IMG/VR virus record: IMGVR_UViG_3300020172_003635
Coordinates: 1-45,547 of that record
Length of the DNA stretch: 45,547 bases
Direction: 5' to 3' (one strand)
Source of the DNA: a virus
Part shown: positions 41,001 through 45,547 of the stretch, in pieces
How positions within the stretch are numbered: the first letter of the stretch is position 1
Layout of the letters: every line of letters starts with the position of its first letter
Notes under the pieces: model-generated
Seen by the model: the letters and a program-made list of their open reading frames with translations, nothing else
The model's database searches: none
Told to the model about the DNA's origin: nothing
Translations under genes and position numbers: made by a program

Positions 41001-43839
41001 TCGGCACATCGTCAGCGGTCAGAAAGACGCCGAAATGGTGATGGTGATTACCAACAACCCAACTCCGGATCGCAAGCAAGCCTTCCAGAGTGCTTTGATG
41101 GGAGCGGGTAGTGCTACCTATACCCAAGTTGCAGGTAATGACTTGTGGCTTGCTCCTATTAACTCCGGTACATGGGGCTTCCATTACCTGGAGCGTCTCA
41201 ACGAGAAGGGAATCAAGTTCACGATTGCGATTCGTCGTATGGACTTGATGAAAGAGTTCTGGGACGAGAATCCCAAGACTGTCACACAGGTTGGCGAGCA
41301 CTTAGTCAACTTGGCCAATCTCTCCTGGGCGGACCAGAAGAATCTCTACCTCTTGGACATCGATGGTGTCCCAGCTGGTGGTCAGTTCAATTGGGACCTT
41401 ATTGGCATTGAAGCAAACGATGCCAAGAAGTTCACCAAGCGGATGGCGGAAATTGTTCGTCTGTCCAAGTCAGCATCCTCGGATAATCTCCGGGTCCTTG
41501 CTCTCAGTCCTGAGAACAATACCAGTGATCCGGGATTCTGGGTCAAGGCGTATGATGGTAAGAATGCCATTAGGTTCTCCGCTCTGCCCAAGGACATGCG
41601 TGAGTCCATGAAGAAGAAGGGTCACTTGCACCTCATGGGTCGTGGTCTGACTAAAGTTGACATTAACGGTGTCATCACCAAAGTGCTGGTCAAGGGTGAC
41701 TTTGTTGTCGTGCCGGACTACATGTGGACTTGGAAGGATGTTGACGTGGTTGCTCACGTTGAGAATCTCAAGACCGAGGTCACACTCAAGGATCCGGCGG
41801 AAGATGATCTCTGGACCTTCTGGGAACATGCTCCACTACATGTCACTACATGGGATCAACAGACAATGTTGAACTACCCGCAAGTTTTGACAGTTGATCG
41901 GATGCGCGAGGATTACCTTGCAGAAATGAATGGCATCGATGCCCAGTTGGCCAAGGGTCTTCTGCCTGGTCAAGTAGAAGATGATCATCAGATTCAAGGT
42001 GAAGAGGAAGCTCATGATGAGTTCAAGAAGCTTCTTCCCAAGGCAGAGGAGATTCGTAAGAACCGTGATCTCGCAACCAAAATCAGAGATGCTGGGTTTG
42101 ACATCCGGATGTTCGAGAACCTGATTGGCTTTGCCGTCAGAGGTTATGCCGAAAGCAAGGCACGGTTCAAGCATATTCCGGAGTTCGACCATAATGGTAA
42201 TGCTGGTCCGCTCAATGACAAGCATGACAAGCACGTTGTTGTTATGCGGAATTCGTTCCGTGCAACGTGTGTTACTGACGCGTTCTTGAACGAGTTTGTC
42301 GGTATTCCATATACTGCAAGCCGTATTGCGTTCTTCGACAGTACGGTTGGTATGGTCTGGAATGCAGAGCACTTTGCCCGGACCTTCGAGCTCCACGGCA
42401 CTCATGACAATGACGACACACACTACTTTGTGCCGATCAAGGTCTGGTCTTCCGACAAGCAAACGGTCCCGACACTGAAGAGGCACGGTGTTATGTTGCC
42501 GAACATGCAAGTCCCAAGCAGTGCAAAGAGTGCAAAGATGGTGCTGTTGGTACTCCGTCTGCCGAACGGTGCCGGTGAATACTCTATTATGGAGTTTGAC
42601 TTTGCCACATGGCCCAAGGAGATTCCGTTCGATGAGTCCATCGTTGAGACTTATGACCTGTGCTTCAACAGTGGTTGGGTCAATCCTCAGCCAATGGTGA
42701 TGCCCGGGAACATGCCTGGTCTACCCACCAGCCGTGTCTACAGCAAGACCAGCTACACCAAGGCTGACTTGATGACGGACATGGATGCCCAGTTCTCTAA
42801 TCCTGGATTTGGCACTATGTGTAATGCACTAGTGTCCTACTCCAGTATTACTGGTGGTGGCATTCCGGCATGTATGACCGATAGCCTCGGCAACATTGTT
42901 GATGCGACTCAGCAGGGTGCTGACATTGCCTCATTCCAGGCGATTGAGCTTCTGTTGGCTGATATCAAGAGTGAATTGGTTACCCTCGGGCGCGCTAGTC
43001 ATCTACAGATGAACGAATACTTCTACCTCCGTCGTGGTGCAGTAGCCAAGAAAGCCACTAAAGCTGGAGTTATGTCTCTGCGTAAGGGTGAGATTGAGCA
43101 ATTCGACACTGAATATGCCAAGGTGTATAACAATCTCAAGAACAACGTCAAGTACAAGTACTCCTTCCAGATGCGTTCGCAGGTTTCCATTAACCAGCGA
43201 GTCTTGAACATGCAGTTCGGCCAGTCAGGACTCGACTGGTGCAAAAAGTTTGTCTTAGAAATGGAGAAGAACATTACTGAGGCTGACAAGGCACCCACTG
43301 GGGTTGTAGTGACTAAGTTTACAAAGCCATTACACCAGGCAATCCTTCGTGAGCGTCGTCAAGCCATCGTCGATGCAGCTATTGCTGAAATGGAGTCGAT
43401 GAAGGATGTCAACAGGGCAATGTTGTGCTTGTGGCACACAATCCTCAAGCCAGGTTTCATTAGCAAAGAAGCCAAGTACGGCTACATGGATCGTGTCATT
43501 TGCCAGATGGGTTCTGAGCGAGCTCTTGCTCATCTCCTTATCGATGCAATCATTGACATGGAGGATCGACGCAAGGCTAACGTTGGTGCCACTAAGGTAG
43601 TCTTCACGAGTGACAAGCCGGTCAATGGAGCGTTTGTCAATCACGTTGTCAAGCCTCTCCAAGCAGATCGTGCTACTCAGATGCCCGTGGACATCATCTC
43701 GGATATCATCGGCAAGATTCCCCAGAACTTCAAGTTTGTCTGGGTTATGGCTGATAACAAGCCGTTGGCCGTCTTCAAGCGTCAGAACTCTACGTTTGTG
43801 GAGGTCATTGCGGACTTGCCTCAGACTATTGGGATGTAA
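38056..43839 (+). CDS. Giant fusion: PIF1-like helicase, SLOG, 2OG-oxygenase-like and two-barrel RNA polymerase-like protein
   Basis: A 1927-aa protein. Residues 19-440: PIF1/Dda-type helicase with Walker A GNAGTGKS (42-49), DEVSMM (119-124), VGDFLQLPPV (D156), ITIHKSQGMT (376-385) and YVALSRV (403-409). Residues 464-640: SLOG/DprA-like fold (YAGSGSRSL, ITGMAEGFDEAL). Residues 723-940: Fe(II)/2-oxoglutarate oxygenase-like, with HRD in NIKPHRDTTYADAW and a later His/Arg in KHVHAVTDAALDRWAINVW. Residues 966-1927: RNA polymerase-like, with YDGKNAIRFSAL (from 1166), VLVKGDFVVVPD (K1213), VVVMRNSF (R1398), HDNDDTHYFV (D1451, D1453, D1454) and NIVDATQQGADI. A start at ATG 38110 has a better SD than ATG 38056. 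Joints contain in-frame SD-start pairs. Confidence 0.75.
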   Translation: MESSINNNANSNSPKEDIMLNFEQKMAFDAIVKGTGNVLLTGNAGTGKSFVLKQAIQALEAEDQNVMVCATTGVASTLINGKTVHSALGINPFGNVKSNFSSMMKKFEDISQADLIVIDEVSMMSPDLLDQIDEIFRKMFRSNKPFGGMRFVFVGDFLQLPPVEKNGPPKFVFESKAWASAQVQVMQLVTVVRQQDKTFANFLANIRQAISTPSTLEVIKSRMGLTPDKPVTRFVPTNAEADEINISSLAALEGESKVFVANDKNPNKYNPSSSSWVEDTEYWDKNCLAPKNLELKVGARVICLKNSSNPLSLGLVNGDTGTVTRLGDAQIVVSWDRFYGEEEAVAVTKFAQDDGSNWKTTKGCREQFPLKLAYAITIHKSQGMTIPSARIALGKAFAEGQIYVALSRVQTLEGLYIDSYSPQALKASVKALKFYNLPGNVTGQEAIAISHMDEVAQQPEEATMKEVTNNTGKVYAGSGSRSLKEDPTMFDKVVMRLIEIIEMSKPTMLITGMAEGFDEALAIAAMATNTPLKAMVPFKGYCNHYWGVKSVTGRNRLAECKEILAYAQSTGGVEYICSDWNGPDGRSAMIHRNEAMANACDKAWIYNPVTPGTKKFKEYCDANKVWYYIIKIDEEGPGDTPQTPSPEGPKEDNMREYVITFADGTEEVIVTDKGFLAVKEDLKGRGDCSIKSSKKEQTVNTPQIEEIQASIQEAIEPKEEEPMKQVAPEAALIKRELLTPETQDWLVSILENEIAPMLVKDVSSYAPGRMRTWMPYEAPLDTAANMSKPFVPGVLHDELWQFIVDLCHKHGMKAQTCLISKGGNIKPHRDTTYADAWAMGINLGACNWHISSTREGAKPDFTMDLTGGEVFSFNSKHVHAVTDAALDRWAINVWAIANTKAAREAQIHERIRQMLEDNAQVAEFIDHHQPGAGKTIKEEEVVETPQIETTQASIQDVIEPKNEEIMKIYHWLEQSDIVDKLGRHIVSGQKDAEMVMVITNNPTPDRKQAFQSALMGAGSATYTQVAGNDLWLAPINSGTWGFHYLERLNEKGIKFTIAIRRMDLMKEFWDENPKTVTQVGEHLVNLANLSWADQKNLYLLDIDGVPAGGQFNWDLIGIEANDAKKFTKRMAEIVRLSKSASSDNLRVLALSPENNTSDPGFWVKAYDGKNAIRFSALPKDMRESMKKKGHLHLMGRGLTKVDINGVITKVLVKGDFVVVPDYMWTWKDVDVVAHVENLKTEVTLKDPAEDDLWTFWEHAPLHVTTWDQQTMLNYPQVLTVDRMREDYLAEMNGIDAQLAKGLLPGQVEDDHQIQGEEEAHDEFKKLLPKAEEIRKNRDLATKIRDAGFDIRMFENLIGFAVRGYAESKARFKHIPEFDHNGNAGPLNDKHDKHVVVMRNSFRATCVTDAFLNEFVGIPYTASRIAFFDSTVGMVWNAEHFARTFELHGTHDNDDTHYFVPIKVWSSDKQTVPTLKRHGVMLPNMQVPSSAKSAKMVLLVLRLPNGAGEYSIMEFDFATWPKEIPFDESIVETYDLCFNSGWVNPQPMVMPGNMPGLPTSRVYSKTSYTKADLMTDMDAQFSNPGFGTMCNALVSYSSITGGGIPACMTDSLGNIVDATQQGADIASFQAIELLLADIKSELVTLGRASHLQMNEYFYLRRGAVAKKATKAGVMSLRKGEIEQFDTEYAKVYNNLKNNVKYKYSFQMRSQVSINQRVLNMQFGQSGLDWCKKFVLEMEKNITEADKAPTGVVVTKFTKPLHQAILRERRQAIVDAAIAEMESMKDVNRAMLCLWHTILKPGFISKEAKYGYMDRVICQMGSERALAHLLIDAIIDMEDRRKANVGATKVVFTSDKPVNGAFVNHVVKPLQADRATQMPVDIISDIIGKIPQNFKFVWVMADNKPLAVFKRQNSTFVEVIADLPQTIGM
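38095..38112 (+). promoter_or_regulatory. Second, stronger SD-ATG of the giant gene
   Basis: AAAGGAGG then ATG at 38110 (codon 19), directly before the helicase domain. The 15 bases GTCCAAAGGAGGACA recur at 39997-40012, before the in-frame ATG 40015. Confidence 0.6.
39433..39447 (+). promoter_or_regulatory. Internal SD-ATG before the SLOG module
   Basis: GAGGAGG, five bases, then in-frame ATG at 39445 (codon 464), exactly at the helicase-SLOG boundary. Could give an internally initiated product. Confidence 0.5.
40002..40017 (+). promoter_or_regulatory. Internal SD-ATG after the SLOG module
   Basis: AAAGGAGGA then in-frame ATG at 40015 (codon 654), starting a 69-residue small module (MREYVITFADGTEEVIVTDK...). 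Confidence 0.5.
40150..40224 (+). repeat. Duplicated linker, copy A (before the oxygenase-like module)
   Basis: A 24-codon linker starting with GTG 40150 (AAGGAG six bases upstream) and ending at ATG 40222 (codon 723). It encodes VNTPQIEEIQASIQEAIEPK plus EEEP. 17 of 24 residues match copy B. Confidence 0.8.
40879..40953 (+). repeat. Duplicated linker, copy B (before the polymerase-like module)
   Basis: Same 24-codon layout: AAGGAGGAGG then GTG 40879 (codon 942), ending at ATG 40951 (codon 966) with GAGG just before it. It encodes VETPQIETTQASIQDVIEPK plus NEEI. Confidence 0.8.
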
Positions 43840-44093
43840 TTATTATTATATTCTAAACCAGAAAGTGGGTTTGGGTCTCGTCCTAGACCTTGTGCGTATT
43901 CTAAACCCCGTGTTTGGAATGCGCATACAAAACAGAACTGACTCGTTTCAAGTGTTTGATGCGAGTTGGTGGTAAGAAACAAAGTGGGGGTGCTTCCTCC
44001 TAGGTCACGTTTGTGGCCTGAAACAAAGTGGGGTTCGTTGCTGACCGCCCCGCACTCGCAAAGTGTCAGCCTGAGGAACTGGAGGTTCCCAGA
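43840..44093 (+). other. Gene-free leader with long hairpin
   Basis: No supported gene in these 254 bp. It holds a GGTCT/AGACC hairpin near 43874-43889 and a 15-bp stem with a 5-nt loop at 43892-43926 (GTGCGTATTCTAAAC with GTTTGGAATGCGCAT, three G-U pairs). It also has the repeat GAAACAAAGTGGGG at 43976 and, with its GGTCAC/GTGGCC hairpin, at 44003-44033. No T-tract follows the long stem, so it is not a simple terminator. Confidence 0.55.
44003..44033 (+). repeat. GGTCAC-hairpin plus ACAAAGTGGGG leader repeat, copy 1
   Basis: GGTCACGTTTGTGGCC folds as a short hairpin and is followed by TGAAACAAAGTGGGG. A second copy lies at 44630-44660, partial copies at 43976-43990 and 45035-45049. Each sits in the 5' leader of a gene. 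Confidence 0.7.
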
Positions 44094-44492
44094 ATGTCCC
44101 TATCCATCAACTACGTTTCGTCTTTGGGTCACCGTGGCCCGAAGTCAACGCGGGTCAACTTTGGCCCAAAGAATGAAGGAGTCCGCCTTTGGGCTTGGAT
44201 TCCGAATACCATCGCAGACAGTATTTGCGAAGGTATGGCCGTGACAGGCGAATTCACCGTTCGTCCAAATGGTGAAGTAGAAACGTCCTTCACTCGTGAC
44301 AACGTCGTCACGTTTAAGAACGTCCCGACCCAGCAAGTTTGGGTCAACGGCAAGCCCGTCTTCGATGCTCCCTCTGAGGACATTGGTGAGGCACCCGAGT
44401 TCAGCGTCTCGGAGCAGGCAGAGGCTTACCGTCAGCGTGTTCTCGCCAAGCGCGCACAGCAGGCTCAGGCAGGGGATGACACCCCTCTCTGA
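44094..44492 (+). CDS. 132-aa protein, function unknown
   Basis: A 132-aa protein from the ATG at 44094 (GGAGG eight bases upstream). The open frame extends further up, but only through repeat and leader sequence. The N-terminal half is beta-rich and polar (MSLSINYVSSLGHRGPKSTR, then VRLWAWIPNTIADSICEG, EFTVRPNGEVETSF); the C-terminus is helical, acidic then basic (SVSEQAEAYRQRVLAKRAQQ). The layout of a small beta domain with a charged tail resembles single-stranded DNA-binding proteins, but no specific match is claimed. Confidence 0.65.
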   Translation: MSLSINYVSSLGHRGPKSTRVNFGPKNEGVRLWAWIPNTIADSICEGMAVTGEFTVRPNGEVETSFTRDNVVTFKNVPTQQVWVNGKPVFDAPSEDIGEAPEFSVSEQAEAYRQRVLAKRAQQAQAGDDTPL

Positions 44493-44550
44493 GTCCACAA
44501 GTCTGGTGTGAATATCACCGATCCTGAGCATGATGTTAAACTGCTCTATT

Positions 44551-44611
44551 GTTTCCCCCTTCAGCACAACCAACTCTTTGGATGTGTTGTTTGGGGGATT
44601 CAATATTTTTT
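44551..44611 (+). terminator. Hairpin terminator after the 132-aa gene
   Basis: CCCCC ... GGGGG outer stem with an inner CACAAC/GTTGT arm (44555-44597), then ATTCAATA and T6. The T-tract begins the next promoter-like motif. Confidence 0.65.
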
Positions 44612-44620
44612 ATTAATAGA
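44606..44620 (+). promoter_or_regulatory. TTTTTT-N4-ATAG motif, copy 13
   Basis: TTTTTTATTAATAGA, ahead of the GGTCAC hairpin leader repeat and the 46-aa gene. No GGCC-type 5' hairpin here; the GGTCAC/GTGGCC stem takes its place. Confidence 0.6.
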
Positions 44621-44629
44621 ACTTTCTTT

Positions 44630-44660
44630 GGTCACATTTGTGGCCAGAAACAAAGTGGGG
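44630..44660 (+). repeat. GGTCAC-hairpin plus ACAAAGTGGGG leader repeat, copy 2
   Basis: GGTCACATTTGTGGCC then AGAAACAAAGTGGGG. It lies 10 bp after promoter-like copy 13, so it would be in the transcribed leader. Confidence 0.7.
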
Positions 44661-44693
44661 GTTGTTCCCCTTGTCCAACCGTAGGAGGTAACT

Positions 44694-44834
44694 ATGGACA
44701 CTATCCAAGACCATCTCGAATTGCGCATCATTGCTTTGCGCGATTCCCTCAAGAATGCCAAGGACAAACTTGAATCCCTCAAGATTCAGGCTGAAATCCT
44801 CAATCTAGATGAGCAACTCGCTCGTTTAGACTGA
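44694..44834 (+). CDS. 46-aa coiled-coil peptide
   Basis: A short frame read by hand with a very strong SD (TAGGAGG five bases before the ATG). The product is one amphipathic helix: it begins MDTIQDHLELRIIALRDSLK, continues with NAKDKLESLKIQ, and ends DEQLARLD, in regular heptads with Leu/Ile at a and d. It should form a dimeric or trimeric coiled coil. Own leader and terminator support a real gene. Function unknown. Confidence 0.7.
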   Translation: MDTIQDHLELRIIALRDSLKNAKDKLESLKIQAEILNLDEQLARLD

Positions 44835-44841
44835 CAGTCCT

Positions 44842-44887
44842 ACCCCCTTGAGTGTCTTCGGGCACTCTTGGGGGTTTCCCCTTTTTT
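44842..44887 (+). terminator. UUCG-loop terminator
   Basis: ACCCCCTTGAGTGTC pairs with GGCACTCTTGGGGGT around a TTCG loop (with a T-T interruption), then TTCCCC and T6. Confidence 0.88.
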
Positions 44888-44985
44888 AGCAATTCGTCAG
44901 CGACCACTCGCTTCGCTCGGGTCACCTCCTCATTGCTGGCTTCGCCCCACGGCTAAAGTCAGCGGTGACTCACGTTCAAAAAATG
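44888..44985. ncRNA. GC-rich structured element, possible RNA
   Basis: Between a terminator and a promoter-like motif, with no gene. AGCAAT/ATTGCT (44888-44893 with 44930-44935) can close a domain containing GACC/GGTC. A second arm GGCTTCGCC and a direct repeat GTCAGCG (44899 and 44958) follow. It is clearly more G+C-rich than its surroundings. A structured RNA, origin-type element or import are all possible. Confidence 0.3.
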
Positions 44986-45016
44986 ATAGAACATAGACCT
45001 CTAGTTCTAAATATTA

Positions 45017-45049
45017 TTTTTTGCTAATAGTACATTCAACAAAGTGGGG
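45017..45049 (+). promoter_or_regulatory. TTTTTT-N4-ATAG motif, copy 14, with AACAAAGTGGGG leader
   Basis: TTTTTTGCTAATAGT (45017-45031), followed within 4 bp by TTCAACAAAGTGGGG. It drives the 112-aa gene. Confidence 0.6.
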
Positions 45050-45099
45050 TTTAGTCCCGCAAAGTTCTCACAAAAACAAACGCCTTAAGGAGGCACATA

Positions 45100-45438
45100 A
45101 TGAATACAGCAGGAATAATCATGATTGGCATGGCACTGGGTATTTCCTCAGTCTTTGCTTATGCATATGCCAAACAAGCAATCAGTGAACGTCTTAACAA
45201 TGGACAAAAAGTCCGTTTTGAAGGCGAAGTCATTGGACACGTTGTAGTTTGTCGATACAACGGAGTCAAAAAGTATTTCTTCACGACAAAAAGCTACGGA
45301 CCGTTGAATCCTACGTCATTCTTTGAACGCGAGGATGCAATCTCTGCATGTCGTAAAGCTCATCTTGACGAGATGCTTAAACAACAAGCTGAACGTCCAG
45401 CAACACCTAAGCAAACATCAATTCCACGAGTAGCATAA
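45100..45438 (+). CDS. 112-aa protein with N-terminal membrane helix
   Basis: A 112-aa protein with AAGGAGG before the ATG. Residues about 4-24 form a hydrophobic helix (GIIMIGMALGISSVFAYAYA), a signal anchor. The soluble part has a beta-rich core (KVRFEGEVIGHVVVCRYNGV, then KKYFFTTKSYGPLNPTSFF) and a helical, Gln/Pro-rich tail. Probably tethered to the inner membrane with the body in the cytoplasm, given the positive residues after the helix. No family recognised. Confidence 0.7.
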   Translation: MNTAGIIMIGMALGISSVFAYAYAKQAISERLNNGQKVRFEGEVIGHVVVCRYNGVKKYFFTTKSYGPLNPTSFFEREDAISACRKAHLDEMLKQQAERPATPKQTSIPRVA

Positions 45439-45439
45439 C

Positions 45440-45526
45440 ATGCTATTCATTATTGGTGCAATCGTATCAGGCATCATCGGTGCTGCAGTATACGGTTACA
45501 TTAAGTCATCGTTTCCAAGAGCGTAA
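45440..45526 (+). CDS. 28-aa single-helix membrane peptide
   Basis: ATG at 45440, one base after the stop of the 112-aa gene. The product MLFIIGAIVSGIIGAAVYGY plus IKSSFPRA is one Gly-rich transmembrane helix. Its SD is weak, so coupling to the upstream membrane protein would be needed. A second tiny membrane peptide in the same region supports it, but it is short. Confidence 0.45.
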   Translation: MLFIIGAIVSGIIGAAVYGYIKSSFPRA

Positions 45527-45547
45527 ATTCTTGGTTAGCCTTCTTGC

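Noticed and set aside
44888-44985. A tRNA gene
   Set aside because: No cloverleaf or T-loop consensus (GTTCRANTC) can be placed on either strand; only generic hairpins are seen.

Overview
This window reads as part of a large tailed double-stranded DNA phage (Caudoviricetes). It carries a terminase large subunit, portal, prohead protease, HK97-type major capsid protein and tail fibre genes, alongside a phage recA. There are no host housekeeping genes, rRNA or recognisable tRNA. Genes are packed, often with 1-20 nt overlaps and clear Shine-Dalgarno (SD) sites. Extended -10 promoters near recA imply a host with a normal sigma-70-type RNA polymerase. I cannot name the host. The left two thirds looks AT-rich, while the 34-45 kb region, especially the giant gene, looks richer in G+C.

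Layout. (1) 1-26.35 kb, minus strand: one long virion/packaging cluster. In transcription order it holds a single-ring ClpB/ClpA-type AAA+ ATPase, an Arg/Gly-rich protein with a C-terminal hydrophobic segment, several tiny genes, a 1187-aa protein with a DEDD exonuclease-like domain and a C-terminal membrane segment, two Gly/Ala-rich putative internal proteins, TerL, four fibre/adhesin genes, portal, a glycosyltransferase, a protease-scaffold gene with a nested scaffold start, a putative decoration protein, the major capsid protein, and the start of a further gene. (2) 26.35-26.74 kb: a regulatory junction with 27-bp-spaced repeats, three G6 tracts and a palindromic divergent promoter. (3) 26.74-30.9 kb, plus strand: recA operon, two small genes, and a 784-aa protein built like the virion proteins of the minus cluster. 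(4) 31.6-45.5 kb, plus strand: an array of small genes, most in its own transcription unit. The repeated cassette is a strong hairpin terminator whose T-tract runs into a 15-bp motif (TTTTTT-N4-ATAGR), then usually a short 5' hairpin of covarying sequence, then an SD and gene. Products include a rhomboid protease with all catalytic residues, a MazG-like protein, a PseT-like polynucleotide phosphatase, a PcfJ-like protein and several one- or two-helix membrane peptides.

The most unusual object is the 1927-aa protein at 38.06-43.84 kb. I read it as a PIF1-like helicase, a SLOG/DprA-like domain, an Fe(II)/2-oxoglutarate oxygenase-like domain, and a roughly 960-residue C-terminal module whose motifs resemble the two double-psi beta-barrels of the QDE-1/YonO/crAss-phage RNA polymerase superfamily. 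Module junctions carry in-frame SD-start codon pairs and a duplicated 24-residue linker. A testable model is that this protein, or an internally initiated product, transcribes the TTTTTT-N4-ATAG promoters around it, while host polymerase transcribes the recA region from extended -10 promoters. The RNA polymerase assignment rests on motifs read by eye, and its catalytic loop (DNDD rather than DxDGD) is divergent.
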